Below, piece after piece: positions 29,544 through 43,456 of a DNA stretch of 64,000 bases. The translations under genes were made by a program, and so were the position numbers. Source of the DNA: Agrocybe praecox (taxonomy: Eukaryota > Basidiomycota > Agaricomycetes > Agaricales > Agrocybaceae); assembly GCA_964017145.1 (NCBI GenBank), contig OZ024842.1, positions 4,402,001 through 4,466,000 of the forward strand, given 5' to 3'. The notes under the pieces are model-generated. The model ran no database searches, had not been told where the DNA came from, and saw nothing but the letters and a program-made list of their open reading frames with translations. Each line of letters begins with the position of its first letter. Within the stretch, counting starts at the first letter, position 1.

Positions 29544-31808
29544 TTTGTGAACAGAAAGATACAATGTATGCGAGATATCAAGTTTGAGTGCACATCGTTA
29601 GATCCATCCTTTTATACATGGAACGACGCTCCCATGGGACGTCGCATCAGGTGCAGTAAATCTAAAGATAAGAGGCAGCGGCAAGGGATCTCATCGACGG
29701 CACTTAGTATGTAAGTAAATCTGTCATGACTCAACCGATGCAAATCAGCTATTTGGCTATGATGTAAACTTGATATCAGTAATGCGTATACCATTGACGT
29801 TTAGCTCGTATTATTCCCAAAGAAGAAAGAGAGTGTAATTAATAACAAGGATAGACAAGAGAGAAAGTCACGTTAAACCTAAGCAGAGCGTTTGCTGGTA
29901 ATTAATGAAAAATCCCTTTCGTGACCAGTATTGCAAGGATCGCCTGAAATCTTCGCGTAGAACAGGGTCAAGGTTGCGTATTAGGGCTGGGATAATCTGC
30001 TGTGCTCTGGTTGTTATAGAGGATTTATCCCCAGAAAGGCATTATCTTATCGCTCGTGTTAGGTGCATGCTCAATATATCCACGGAAGAATCCGACAACT
30101 TCCTTCAGGAATGGCTGTTGAGTAGATGGAAGAAAAGCGAATGATATTTGGATATGTGTTTTCCATGAGAAGCGTGACTCTAAACTAAATGCACCAGTGT
30201 ATTCAAGTCCCTACTCGTGCGGGCTCTGGAGTTTTCCTTCTCATGGATCTTCAACCACTCTCCGGGCCATGGAAAAACACATAGGGGACTTCGTGCAATT
30301 TTTAAGTGGTATAGATCTTCTGCAACATCGTGCATTGCGGCCTGTTGCTAGCATCGCATGGGTCTGGGTAAGAAATCTTTTATACACCCGGAAGGCGAAC
30401 TGGACTGAACACTAGATCAGTGACGATTGGTGCGATGCTATCCATTGTAATCCATCCAGATGACTACATATTATTTTAGTCAGTAACTACCCGGGACATA
30501 ATACGGGGGATTCACACCGTCATTCGAGGAAGAGAGCCAAGGGCCAGATCTTGACAATGACAGGAAGCCATTGCGTTGCCGCCCACATATGACCTTAATT
30601 ATCCTCAAGGAACACGCCTCCGATAACCCGCACAGAGTCGACTCTTGACCTGCAATATGTATGTATATATCCACTTTCAGGGATTTAACTTGAAGATAAG
30701 GGCAGAAAAAGAAGCGTTATACAACGCTCTCTTGACATGAGATATGGAACAATGCGCAGAATCGTCGATCATCAACCATCCAGTGGCGCATATTAAAAGA
30801 TTATGCTTTCATAGGCAATACGCATGAACGATTTGCCCTATGGTTATCATTTTATAAGACCAAATGTTGTCCGCAAAGAAATTCGGCAGGTAATCATGAT
30901 GGGCTGGGTCACTGGCAAGTGCCTCGTTGTAATATGTAGAGCTGGATCACTTCAAGGAACTTGCTTACCAAGTGTCTACCCAGAGCGCTTTATCCTCACT
31001 ACTTCTCATCCGCATTCTTGCGCTTCTTGTCGCCACATCGCCTTCTTGAGGTTCATTTTGGGTTCATTTGTCTTTCTTGGAAAATTAAGATTCATAATCA
31101 GCAACCTTCAGTACTAAATCGATTTTATTAAGGATTGACCCACCTCGTGGAATACAGTAACTTAGGATAGGCGTGGAGGCGCTTCAGATATACGCGCACA
31201 ATAATGTTCCGGTCCAAGACGGATTGATTCAGCTAAACATGCGTCGCCGTCGCGTTGTCATACAGCGTATGTGATTGTAGCTGCGTTAGAGCCCGACGAC
31301 CTTTAGAAAGGGGTAGTAATGCCATTTAATAATATGACGGTCTGACTCGGAAAATCGTGTTTGAAAAAGTACCAGAATATCCAAACTCCCATTCTGGGTA
31401 ACCATTCTGGCCATGGCACGACATGCAAGAACTGGCGTATAATCAGAACCGAGAGATTCATGCCCGTGAAGATTTTGGTTGAATGCAACGGTAGGGTTGT
31501 CACATGTCAAGCTTTCAAGCCTCAAGCTCAAGTGATCTAAGAGACAAGATTTGTGTGATTGGATTTATTCTAGTTAGTAGTCTCAGCATCGCACTTGCCA
31601 TACGCAGATAGCCATTGGGAAAAATCAAGCCTGTCGTTCTTAGTCTTCAACGTTCAGCGCTCAGCGCTCAGCTTCTATGATGGGATGAACAATGGGCCGG
31701 AAAAAATCTATATATAATCGTAATCGAAGCCTACATGGCACAAGTTTTACGCTGCACCGTGTCAGATAGTTAAGCCATTTACTTACCTGCATCAGTACAT
31801 ACTACCAA
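29544..31808. other. 2.3 kb gap, no credible gene
   Basis: I looked specifically for an adenylation or carrier domain that would complete the reductase and found none. Frames at 29905-30144 and 30197-30415 (+) look faintly protein-like but have no recognisable motif or splice partner. The rest is AT-rich. Confidence 0.5.
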
Positions 31809-34207
31809 TCAGCACTTTTCAGCTGCAGGCTTTTTTTGTTCGTCATGGCCTTGACCTCCTGATGCCGATTCGGTCGCCTTTTGCTTCAACACTTTTTCGT
31901 CATCTCTGGTTAGTTCCTTATGTTTGATGAGAATGATACTGGCCAAAGTTGCCACAGCAGTCAAGCTTGCGTTTAGAATGAAAATGGTCCTGAATCCCTT
32001 TGTATATCCTTTGTTGAGGATAAAGATGGCTGTATCGCCAGTGATACCAAGTGTCCCTGGAGAGCTCAGATGGGATGGATCGTCAATCACAGCTATGACC
32101 GTCGAAGATGATAGTCCAAGACTGTGCATTGCTGATCGTAGCGAGTTGTTTCTGTGGAATATGAGTGCCATTTACAATACTTAGGGATACGAGAACTTAC
32201 AGAATGGTTGATCCGACTGCGAGAGACAGAGCTCCTCCAAGAAGTCGGATGAACTTGATAAGGATATAAATATATTGAGCTATATTCAGCATGAATCAAC
32301 CGACTTACATTGCGGAACGCGGTTACAACCGACATATCCTTTCGCGAAACGCTAGCTTGGGCCGCCACCGTTGTTGTTTGTAACGTCTATAAATTATCAC
32401 AAATAAGCTGCAGAAAGGGCGTCAATTAAAGCTCCTATACCTGTCCGGCTCCACATCCAGCTAAAAGCATATAAATAACGAGTTCAACTCGATGTGATCG
32501 AGGCGTTATTGTCGAGAGTAAACCACATGCGATGGACCATATTGAGAATCCTGCATAGACCATGGCCTGTGATACTGAATTGATTTTCAATGCTATTGAG
32601 CTCATTTCAATTCACTTACCCTATATCGTCCTGTGCGACTAACAACGACACCCTGGATTGAAGATGAGAATGAAGATAGAAGACAGAAATTTGGACGGAA
32701 CTTACAGAACCCCAAGCAAACGCCATCTGACTGAGAAGGATTGGAATGAGAAAGACTCCAGCCCTGATTTCGCTGTAGCCTAAAACTACTTGAAAGAATT
32801 GGGGAAGGTAATATAACGACGAGAAAAAGACAAAGCCGCTAGAAAGAAAAACGTCGTTCAGTTTGACAATCCGGAACAAGAAATAGAGTATGGCGCTATA
32901 CTTGATAAACATGGTAATGTATACCCCTGTAACTGTTGAATGTTTGAAAATGTACACTGTCACAAATTTGGAAGAAAGGTCAAAAATAAGTAAAGAAAAA
33001 AATAAGACTTACTTGGTACGATCGGAAGCTGAGCGCCTTTCCATTCCCATATACAGAACGCAACTACGATTCCAATACCGGAGAATAAAGGAGCGAGAAC
33101 TTGCGCAGACTTCCAGGGGAAGGTAACACCACCCTACGCAACAAAGGGAGCCGTCAGAGAGCTAGTTAAAGAGCCTACATTCAACAAAACACTACCCATA
33201 TCAACGGAAGGGTTATGAGTACACAACCTATGAGAGACAAAATCGCGCCGACGTAGTCGACAGCCATCAATTTACTAGCACGACGGTGAGAAGTGAAGAT
33301 AACCTCTTTTGTGAAGTTGCTTACGATTTCATATTTCCAGTGACTGGTTTGAAAGGTAAAACGAATAGAATGACCGCAAGGGCACACAACGAAGTCGGGA
33401 TGCTTATCCAGAAGCACCACTAGGTCACAAAAGAGTCAGGGATGTTTCAGACGTTTGTTTAATAAAATATATACGCACTCTCCAAGATACCTTCTCCGCA
33501 AATGCTCCTCCAACGACAGGTCCAACCCCGTACCCAAGCGCAATCATGCCTCCTATGATCCCCTGGTACTTCCCACTAGAATTAGAGTTCAAATTTAGTA
33601 TACATGTCGTGGCAAGCAGCGAAAAGGGCGCATATACGCACCGCTCCCGCAGGCTAACGATGTCGGATACGATAATCTGGCAAATGCTAATAATGCCACC
33701 TGAAACGAAACGGTTTGAGACTGCATATATGCGCAGAAGTAAATAATATGAACCTCCGCCTGCACCTGCGAAGCCTCTAAACACGATTAACTGAATAACA
33801 TTCCGAGAAAATCCAGCCAAGAGGTTTCCAATCATAAAAATAATCATAGCAATGGATATCGCTGCTTTTCGGCCGAAAATGTCGCTGAACCGACCATATA
33901 GAGGCAGAAAACTTGTTGACGTCAATAGGTACGCAGAGGGAACCCATGAAATAATGGATCCTGCGTCAAACGCTCTGGAGATGGTTGGAATAGCTGTGGC
34001 AACGATCACGGTGTCCAAGGCAGAAACAACGATGCACAAAGCGAGACCAAAGAAACAGACGATAACCTGTTTGAAAGGCAGGAGGTTCGTCTGGTCGGTC
34101 AGTTCAATTTTCTCCTGAACCTTTTCATCCGGACGTGTTATCGTTTCCGTAGGCGAGGCAGGGAAGGGCGTTGGACTTCCAGCAGTAGGTTTTGTCGTAG
34201 CGGACAT
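31809..34207 (-). CDS. MFS exporter, 14-TM drug:H+ antiporter type, 574 aa
   Basis: Thirteen exons from 34207 to 31809 (first 33754-34207, last 31809-32151, internal exons from 33 to 133 nt) join to 1725 nt; every junction keeps frame. The protein starts with a Pro/Thr-rich cytoplasmic tail, then LDTVIVATAIPTI (motif C-like antiporter region in TM1), the loop motif GRFSDIFGRKA, and a further run of hydrophobic helices including FVFFSSLYYLPQFFQVVLGY, ending in a Lys/Glu-rich C-terminus. Length and motifs fit the DHA2/TRI12-like exporters that pump toxins, drugs or the cell's own metabolites across the plasma membrane. Its position between a reductase and a laccase, near a P450, suggests metabolite export, but this is inference. 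Confidence 0.9.
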
Positions 34208-35644
34208 TACGAAAAGTGGGGGGCTTTTAAATCGACTCCAATTTTGCTGGACGGTTCGGTTTTATGGAGCTCAGATATTCCTATGATGCTTCTAAGTGTA
34301 ATTTTAGGTAAGAAAGAATCACACGAGCCGAAATGACAAAAGTTTTTGTGGCCTTGAGGTTCCGGTTACACATCCGACGACGAGAAGATAAGAACCGGCT
34401 CCGGCATGGTCGCAGAAGTTTTGCATGTAGGCATCAGCGTTGAAAGTGCACCAGAAGACAGGATTGAATAGTTGTTGTACCTCCGAGGACAGACGATGAT
34501 GGAAGCTAAGACTCAAAAAAACTGTTTGGCATCACCAAAATATTTGTTAATAATAACGGGTACACTTTGCTCTGCACGTGATTCTATTTGCCGACGCGCC
34601 AGACTGTGGGAACGCATGGCGCGTTCAACGTGAGGCATTTCGGACAAGCCACGCGAAAGGGCCGTAATTATCAACGGAACGGAAGCATGTTCCGAAAGGA
34701 TAATGGAGTAGGTCTGTATCTTTGGCACGGACAATCTTTGATCAATTCAATTTGATATTGCCTATTTGCATTCTTTACTACCTGGTTCGTGTGATCATCT
34801 TGTCAGATTTTAACTGACGTATCAATCAACGTCCCTGAATTCGAGCTAGATAAGCCAACAATTGGACAAAGAGTGGTACTCAATCCCCGCGCAAGTACCT
34901 TGCCTTACACACGCAGCAATGATAGGTGTTTCAATAGACACGGTAAGTAGTGTTTCTGTTTCTTCATTACCTTTGCTCACCTCAATATGATCCTTTCTTG
35001 AAGGAGAAAGAGGGAGGATATGATGGAAGCTCAATTAACAGCTCTTCATCATGGAACAAATCTATGCGGAATAAAAGCTCTCAGCCGAAAATCAAACGAG
35101 AAAGAATGCCCACCTCTTCAAAGAGCACAGGAAGCTATTGGTCGTATCGGTCGTACGCATCCTCTAGCACCGGTGTTAGCACAGATATGCAAAGTTTGTT
35201 GTTGTGGCAGGGCAATTTGACTGACTGCCCAATCTGTCGTATAAATTAGATTATAAGGCTACGCATCCAACGTGTATCCGAGCCCAGCCAGCGCTGTCCA
35301 ATCCATAGCGCATTTTCTTTCGGAGGTTGGCAGAGCAAAATCAGGGCGAACAGATTAATTGATCTCAAATATTCGTACAGTAACTTAAACATGACGTGAC
35401 GCATTCAAAGTTCCATTTTTTTATGCATTTAAAAACTGGAGGGTGTCCGTGGTCTATCGGTGGTACATGAGAAGCTGCCCTCCCGCTGGCCGTGTAAATA
35501 TCATCATCATATATGCGATAGATTTTGATCTGAACAAAAGACGGAGGATACCCGTATACGTAACTAAAAGCAGTGGCAATTCAATAAGAAATATAGTAGT
35601 CCATTTAAATTAATTTAATATGATCGCAAACGCCTTTCTTCTAC
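34208..35644. other. Intergenic, no credible gene
   Basis: Upstream of the MFS gene and downstream of the laccase. A GGAGGG/CCCTCC stem encloses a tRNA-like stretch near 35431-35480, but it lacks a T arm. No coding region is supported. Confidence 0.5.
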
Positions 35645-38026
35645 CTACCATCCGCGCAACTTTTGCTTGCGTATAGAATGCTTTTTGTGTCTCGTAACGA
35701 GACGCACAGAGGTATTTACGTCAGGGAGAGAAAGGTAATCAGGACATAGGTCGTCCCATGGAGCTAAGTACAGCAGTAAGTAAGTAAGCCTCTTGTGCGA
35801 AACATTGAACACATTTGAAGTTCACCTGGTATAGGTACACTCTGTCTAACATCATCTGGTGCCTCAGCAAAGACAATCGCCAACCCCCTGGTGATTTCCA
35901 TGAGACAGGAGTCGCAATCGAAAAAAGGTCAAACGATGATCGCTCACTCGTGAAGATGAAAATCAATATGGCTATCAAAATAGGAGCATTAGTAAACTGA
36001 AGGGATTGTGGATTGCTCGTGGGACGCACCAATGCAATATCCATGGGCCGGGGTTATTTGTATTAAATCGAATCGTGACATTATCCCCTGGACTTCCAAT
36101 GCTCACTACATCCCTTCGCACAGGGTTATCAAAGTTGTACGCTGTCTCGCCAGCACTCCTAACGACGCTGAACGTATGCTAAACAGACAAGTTAATGGAC
36201 TCGATAGCCCGAATAAGGATACCACTCACGCCGTGCAGATGGAACGGATGCTTCACACCGGATATGATTAGTGTGAGGTATCTGTTTAAGACGATGGTAT
36301 AGTATCTTACCGGGCCTCCCAGAACACCAGCTGGGATAGTAACCTCCACGACCTTCCCTCTCTCCAAAGTAATAATATCTCCAGTGGGCAACAACTCCCA
36401 AGGCGATCTCGCCCCACTCAAGAGTTGAAGCAATACAGGAATACTCGGCTCCACGAAGGACTTGCCATTGATAGTGAACCTCCCGTCGTCTGTATTGAAT
36501 CCCAGCTCCAAATTTACAACACTGTCCGCACCTCCAGGCACAGGTTGACCCGGACAGGGTAGCGATAAGAACCCTCGAAGCGAGCCTTCATTCAGAAGCC
36601 CAAGCTTTGATTTGGGCGCCTGCGTGTACGTTGGTTCGGCAATTGGCGCTGATGCGTATCGCAGAATGGCAGAATTGACGCCGCCATTGAAACCTTCTGC
36701 TAATATGGTGTTGTTCGCTATTACGTTTGGGAGCGCTCGGATCCAGTAATTACCCACTGGCTGGTTTGCATGCAAGATGAAGGAATATCGTTGGGCTAAA
36801 ATCAAGAACATATTGTGTAAGATATGAGGTCCTATAGAATCTTGGTAAAGCTTCCTTACCGGCAAATATTTGTATCGAGCCAACCGTCAACGGCTTTGTT
36901 AGCTCCCCATCCGTCTCTATGATAGTTAAGTCGTGGCCGTCGATGGAGAATGCATAATTCGGATCACAGGATAGTGAGATCAGACGGAACCTATACTTCT
37001 TCCCTTGTTGTACATGAATGACCGCAAGCTCAACTTTGGGACCTCCGACATATCGACCTTTGCCATTGATGAGAGTAGAATTTGATTGAGGAACTAATGG
37101 AAGAGATGGTGATGGAAGGTGGTACCAGTCCGCCAGCGTAATCACCGTGGATTCTATATGAGTAAATCGCGTGTCAATTACTTCGTAGCGTATTTGGAAT
37201 GCTCACTAACCATCGTCAACTAAAAGGCAGGTTCTTGTCAGGCTATTCGCGCATCACGAGTCAGATTCTAATCTCTCTCTCACCATCATACAAATATCTA
37301 TACGGATCATAAGGGTCGTAAATAACGAGAGGACCTCGTAGGCCATCGCAGTATTGCTCCCCTAATTTGACTATGAGAAAGAGAAGCGGAAATGGAGAAA
37401 GACCACATACCAAAATGTGAATGATACCAGTACGTTCCGGCCTGTTCCCAAGTCTGAAAACGATACAAAAACTCGCGACCAGGTGCGATAGGACATTGGG
37501 TAACTCCTGTGGCACCATCCGCCCACGCGGTATGATGCTGGAAGAGGCCGTGCCAATGCTAATGATAGCAGACAGAGATACTCAGAAAAATGCAGAGGAA
37601 TAGAAGACCAATTCACGTACAATACTCGTTCCTCGCAGCATAGTGTCGTTCGAAAGGTTATTGACGACGTTAATTTCAAATCTGTCGCCCTGTTAATGAT
37701 ACCAATGAATGAGCGTGATACTAGAATATAGCAGAGAAACACTAACCCTTCGTCCAGTAATCAAGGGTCCTGGATGCATCCCTTCAGCAACGACAGTTCT
37801 ATATTCCCAACAAAAAATACATTGACATTGAAAAGAGCCTTCTTTCTAGCACATGCAAAAGGAGAACTTACGTCCTGGTAAACCCGTCGGGCGCTAGAAC
37901 CGCATTGCCAATGTTTAGCGTTGCTTGTGGACCAATTGCAGCATGGGAGAGCTTGAACGAGATAGAGATAGTGAGAATTAGAATAAGAAAAGGATGGCGT
38001 AAATTAAGAGAGGGTGTGGGTATCAT
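35645..38026 (-). CDS. Laccase (multicopper oxidase), 554 aa, secreted
   Basis: Thirteen exons (37872-38026, 37747-37798, 37621-37689, 37411-37558, 37284-37361, 37211-37219, 36860-37153, 36311-36795, 36230-36250, 36030-36178, 35948-35971, 35826-35887, 35645-35763) join to 1665 nt. After a signal peptide ([16 protein letters not shown]) the four copper signatures appear in order: HWHG, HSHF, HPFHLHG and [12 protein letters not shown], so T1 and trinuclear centres look complete; the axial position is Leu, usual for high-potential fungal laccases. It oxidises phenols outside the cell, reducing O2 to water, in lignin attack, pigment formation or detoxification. The exon at 37211-37219 has only 9 nt and is required to restore the YDVDDESTV segment. 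The tail after the last copper motif is slightly long and basic. Confidence 0.93.
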
Positions 38027-38716
38027 CTTCGTAGCTAAGTTCTGGGAAAAGAACAGGGTTTCAATTTGAAGGGTTTTTGTTTGTCCCGGAATTTGAGCAA
38101 TCGAGCCCAGGACGTCTGAACGATGAATCACTGGCTTTGGGCCGTGCCCAACGATCATGGTTTCAGATTAATTCCAGTACAAATTCGTGGTGTATATGTG
38201 CAAAGAGACTTACATCCGCGAAGCAGAAAATTGAGATACGACTAGATACACAGGTATCGGATTCTCCCTTTTTGAAGAACAAAGAAACTCCAGTCGGACG
38301 ATTATCAGCTCTTCTAAGCGCACGTTGCGAAGAGGCCATAATTTTACATATTATTTCTTCCCTAGAAGTATAGGATCTATGGTCTTGTCTTCCTCCTCCT
38401 CTTTCTTTGGGATGCTTGGTAGATGGATTGGGGGAGTCTTATCCACAGTCGTGATGAATAACTGCGTAATGCGGCGCTGACTTCCTTCGATATTGGGTAC
38501 AGCTTCTGCGTCGGAATCAATCCTTCATATATAAATCTATTGTCAAAGTCAATTCAAATTGAATCAAATCATACGGCATACCTCGCACTGAAGGAGTTAT
38601 AACTCAATCTTTGCATAGGTCCTGCCCGAATCCGAATCTTTGATGAACGCGTAACGACGAAGAACCCAGCAACAATCACAGCCTAAGTGTCACCTCAGCC
38701 TTGGTTTAAGCTTCAG
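38027..38716. other. Upstream region of the laccase, no gene seen
   Basis: This probably contains the laccase promoter, but no clear TATA box or known response element was identified. Short frames only. Confidence 0.5.
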
Positions 38717-39028
38717 TTATATTAGCCTACGAGCCTTCGAGTCACCGTCAACAGGCACTTCCATGATGTCCTTCCACTCGACTCTTGATCCCACAATCCC
38801 AACGCCTGCACCTGACCCCATCATTCCGTTCAAGAGCTCCTCGACTTTGATGTTCTCGTGATTCCTCACAATAGTTGCGTCTTCCGAAAAGGCAGAAAAA
38901 AACAAAGCTTTGAAATCTGTCTCTACCCCTAAAGTAGGGGGAGACGACTCGTACAGCGATGTGAATCTGGCTTGCAACCACGAGGTTGCACTCCCTGGTT
39001 GGGGTTGGAGTTGGTTTTGGACCGACAT
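38717..39028 (-). CDS. Small NTF2/SnoaL-like hypothetical protein, 103 aa
   Basis: A single frame from the ATG at 39028 encodes a short protein with WLQARFTSLYES, an acidic DFKALFFSAFSEDATIV stretch, and a C-terminal EWKDIMEVPVDG. The pattern of helix, 'effective-dose'-like acidic segment and beta region resembles SnoaL/NTF2-fold proteins of Agaricomycetes, but it is shorter than usual (about 130-150 aa) and ends abruptly after ARRLI. It may be truncated or have a missed 3' exon. Function is unknown. Confidence 0.45.
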   Translation of the reverse strand: MSVQNQLQPQPGSATSWLQARFTSLYESSPPTLGVETDFKALFFSAFSEDATIVRNHENIKVEELLNGMMGSGAGVGIVGSRVEWKDIMEVPVDGDSKARRLI

Positions 39029-41023
39029 GGTATGCGTTTTGGATTTCCTTATGTGTGGTTTCGTCGAATCAAGAGAGTAGAAGAAAAGAGATGTTAACGC
39101 GTAAAACAAGACGACAATGCGAAGAGCCTCAAGCATGTGAGAGGCTACAGCGTGTGTTTCAAACGTCATAGGTGTAAATAAATAGATCAATATTCCGTTA
39201 TCTTATCTTATCACCCATTTATTTTTCGGCAAACCTCGGCGGGCTTTTAAGGCACGTGTGTGGTCACCAGTTGCACAGCGCGCGTCGCGTCGCGTCTGAA
39301 TTTTACTCGCTCTAAGCTCTTCAAACGCACATTGCGGCCCCAAAGTTTCAATATCAGAAGATATTATATTAAAATGGAATTGAGATAGTTGAAAAAAGCT
39401 CAGGGATTATTAGTACCAATGAGCCACCTAGTAGTAGTCATATTTGCAAGATGGAGTTCTAATCTGTAAGCTTGACGCACTGGTACTCTTGGTATCGCAA
39501 CGGCATTCCTAAAAATATGATGAGATCATACTTGAATATTGGTATTACTAGTACCTCAATTGTTTCTGACATGCCCTCCTCGGACATGCCAGGACAGAAA
39601 TGAATTGGTTTAGTGTTCTTTTGCTTGCCTACGAATCCAGATGCCATCCAGGTTCGGAATACGGGCCTGTTGATTTCTATTTCTTAATTTATAGACTCGT
39701 GTCTAACTTTTATTTTTCTTGCACAGCACATGAAATGGTGCCTTCTTAATATGCTCATGATCAAATGGAGAAACAGTGACTCAATAATGATCTCATATGC
39801 ATATACTTACTTATACAACCGTGCTTGAGCATGATCAGTAATCACCATAGGTTCTCGAGCTATGGTGAGGATCTTTACTACGAACGTTGTCAGTTTGCCC
39901 ACCTGCATCAACGTCTCGTATCATGGAAAACGGTCAGATTCTTGTCTTGAGAAAGAGCATGGAGTTACATTAAGTACTTAAGTATGTCTTGACCTATGCA
40001 ACACCGTGGATCCTAGGAAGTGAAGCTATAGCTACCGATGATGTCCACGGAAATGTGAATCAGCTGCAGAGCGTCAGACTCGGCACAGTAGTTGCTATGT
40101 ACGCTGGTGGTGGTCACTGTTTCTAGATGTACGTACTACGGACGACCGCCCAGCACCGCGGCTGGGATTCAGGACATTAAACGACAGGCAGGCATCGAAC
40201 GGAACAGTCAACCCCTTGTAGCTCACAAAAGACTCACAGTCCTCTTGACCGACCCTTATATCATCCATATCCATGTGCGCGGAAGACAGAACTAGGATGC
40301 CGTTTGAGAACTGCCACGCGACCGGATATAAATTGAATTGAACATAAAAAGGGGTCCAAAATTCAAATCTCTTTGTCTTTTGTTAATGTATGTAGATAAG
40401 GCCCAGTCCGACCCTGCGTATCGGAAGAATCGTCGATAGGACATAAGGACATCGCTGCATGATCGTTAAACCTAAATTTGCGCTAAGTAAACATTCGATA
40501 ATGAAGTCAACGACTTGTAGACTTTACTAGTCGCCCACGTTGAACTTTCCAATGGCAAGCCTATTAAAACAATTTGTATGACCCGTCCAGGCTCAGGGGT
40601 GGGTACATAACTTTGATTCAAGAGTCTAGTCTTACCAGTGGGAGTTGGACGGTGATTTGAAGTTACTTGAGTGGATTATTTTGATCATGATCAACTCGGA
40701 GGAGGGCATTAAAGCGAAGTATATATTTTTGTGTGATCCTAAAAATGCGTTGGCCCCGTGGTATCATGGTAAATATGAAGTATGTAAGTATGGATCAGGT
40801 ACATCTATGTAAGTAAGAAAAGTTGCGTGCGCGTGCATAAAAAATACATCTAGCATTTTGGAGAAGGGAACGAAAACGTCAAGATACACTGTGATATGGA
40901 ATGTCCAGAAATATAAATGATCAACATCGTTGAACGCAAAGTAAAGCGGTGGAAGAAAGAGACTAACAATCGTCGCGGTCGTGACCTCCAGACCCCGTTC
41001 GTCGTCCTCGTCATCATCATCGT
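39029..41023. other. 2 kb gap, no credible gene
   Basis: AT-rich sequence with short frames. Nothing with splice structure or a recognisable domain was found on either strand. Confidence 0.5.
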
Positions 41024-41790
41024 CTAAACCAATCCAGGGAAGAACCACCAAGGGACCGCAGCAGCATACGCATCCCAATCCTCCTTAAACAGCTTCCTCA
41101 TCTCCTTATCCTCCGCATCCGCCCTACTAATCCCGACACAAAAAGTCCACAACCACCACACGGCCCAAACGACAAGCGAGGTACGCTCGTTCCTCAGAAA
41201 ACCACACTCCGTCATCCAGCTCGCGCGTGTGAGGTGGGAGAATGCGAGACCAAACACAAGAAGCAACGACCCTGTGTACGCTGGGTGGCGCACGTACGCA
41301 TAGAAGCGTGTTGTGACGAGGCGGTGTTCTGGGTGGATCGTCAGGTCGAAGGTAAAGAGATGCCCGAGGGCCTTGAAACAGTCCATTCGGATATACGCCC
41401 CTAGAACGACGGCGACGACCCCGAGAACGAATGCGGGAGTGAGTTGTATTGATGTTGAACTGGGGATAGGAGAGGCGGGACATATTAAGGATGTGACGAG
41501 AGGGAGAGGGGACGAGAAGGGGATGATGGTGCGTAGGTAATATAACACTTCAAATATTGCGCATCCGTATGCGATTAATTGATGGCACTGGGAGCGCCAG
41601 TTTAGAAAGGTGAAAGGGTATTGTGGATAGAGCGACATACTTTGAAAATCAAAGGCGCAATCTGGAGAATGTACATTTCCTCCGTATGATATCTATGTTT
41701 CGCTTGCGTTGGGTTGGGAGGTGTACACGCCATACCATTTGCAATGGCTTGTACTGTTACGAGGATAGCACGAAGAGCCGACATGTCCAA
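41024..41790 (-). CDS. Isoprenylcysteine carboxyl methyltransferase (ICMT) family protein, 237 aa
   Basis: Two exons (41641-41790 and 41024-41587) with a 53-nt intron join to 714 nt. The protein is very hydrophobic with several membrane segments, and contains IRMDCFKALG, the conserved RHPAYTG that forms part of the S-adenosylmethionine and substrate site, and EDKEMRKLFKEDWDAYA near the end, all typical of the PEMT/ICMT fold. The ICMT family acts in the ER membrane; the classical member methylates the C-terminal prenylcysteine of CaaX proteins and mating pheromones, but Agaricomycetes carry many diverged paralogues. The exact substrate of this one cannot be read from the sequence. Confidence 0.85.
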
Positions 41791-43456
41791 GTTATCGAAG
41801 GGTTGTAGCTGATTGGTGCTTTTAGACGAGAGGATGGAGGAAACGGAGGTGGGGGAGAGGATAGGGAGAACGAACGGAAGTCGAGGAGGCTATATATACA
41901 AACCGCATTTCCGTGGGACTTGGAGTTAAAGAAGCCATAATCGAAATCGTAGTTTCTTCTTGGCTGAAAAGATGGAAACCCGAGAAAATGTATCCAAGGA
42001 AGGGGCGGGCCTCGACACGCAAAGTTTATTCCTGTTGTTTAGATCTCGTATAACTCTATTTATTTTAATCGGCCGTATTCCGGGATGATTGCCTATAGGG
42101 TGGGAATTCGCAATCCAAAACGGGGGAGGAACATATTCAACAACGTACCATGGGCGGCATTTGGACGTGTTAATGTTTTGAATCCTTCTTTCGTTCTTGA
42201 GATTCGGTGCATTGCAAGCTTGTGGATTGAAGCACTGCAAGTCTGCAGGCAGCTCGAACGAGATTCAGCTCCAAATCTTCAGATTAGTTGGGACTGTGCC
42301 GTAAAGAGGGGAACCTGAGCGATGCTTCGGGGGGCCAATCAACCCTGAATATTTAGTGCACATCGCCTGCCGTTAACTTTAAGGAGCGTAACAATAACGC
42401 CCGAAATGCGCCCTTTCCCTCCATTGTAAGCGTAGAAAGGGATAATTGGGGATGATGGGTGATTCTCGATTGTGGATCGTTCCAGGTATTGCGCCTGCTA
42501 ACTTTTCTCGTTCGGTACAGAACATTCGACGGTTCATCCACACCTTTAAGACGCACATTCGGGTCAGTGCGAGGTCAGATTTACAGGGTGCAATACAGAT
42601 ATGCACCTCACCTGCCTGAAAGTGCGTGCATTCTGCTGTGATGAGAATGATGATGATGCGGTATTGAAAAAACTAAGCCCCATACGCGTTCTGATTCTAT
42701 CGGAATCTCCCTCTGGAGGAGAGGAGCTCAGAAAGCTATTCGTCTGGCCAGGGCTGTGAAGCCGGTGCTTCTGGCCACCAAAGTAAACCTTCTTCTGGTT
42801 TCGAACCCAGGACTTTATTTTTCTCATCGAGATAAATGTTCCGCGGCGTATGCCAGAAAAATTATTAGTCAATGATTTGAATTGACTTTTATTCTGGAAG
42901 TTTTCGATATGCCGTCTTGCCGCGAGTATCCTGAGAGTCCTTTTAAGTTTTGTTACGAGTCAATCAAACGGCATTGGGGCACAAGTCACTTTTAGAGCTG
43001 GCGAAGCGGTGCCTAGTGAAAAAAATAAGATATCACACGAGCGTTCTCCGTGGTTCGCAGGCGGTATGTTTCCGGAGTATAGACCCATTCACTGTCGGGA
43101 GGCAGCATCAGAATATAATCGAAACAAGCAAGTCTGAGGTAACAAGCAGAGTTGAAATAATTGTCGCCGTGTGGCGCGTGAGCGTCAGGGTGGAAGTAGA
43201 AAAGTGAAAATTAAAAACCAACAAAAAGCACCGTAGTGACAGTTATGCGTGATGTCACTCCTTTGTCATCTGTTTCCAAAAATCATCGATGGTTCTCCGA
43301 GGCTTTCCTCTTTTACTCCTTTCGTGTACTCCTCGCTTTGCAAGGGCTGCTCATTTTCCAGGCTTTACGCTATTGATTACAATCTCCATCCCTAGGAGAC
43401 CATTCCCTCTAACCCAGGGCTTTTGGTACAGTGACAATTATCTTCATTGGTACATT
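41791..43456. other. Intergenic between ICMT and DAHP synthase
   Basis: Divergent promoters for the two flanking genes must lie here. Frames are short and unrecognised. Pyrimidine-rich sequence precedes the ATG at 43457. Confidence 0.5.

Noticed and set aside
29905..30415. Remains of the adenylation domain missing from the reductase gene
   Set aside because: No core A-domain motifs were found in any frame on either strand.
35431..35480. tRNA gene
   Set aside because: The GGAGGG/CCCTCC stem and a GTGGTA stretch look tRNA-like, but there is no T arm, proper anticodon stem or correct length.
40755..40785. tRNA-like GGCCCCGTGGTATCATGG stretch
   Set aside because: No B box or pairing acceptor stem follows within tRNA distance.
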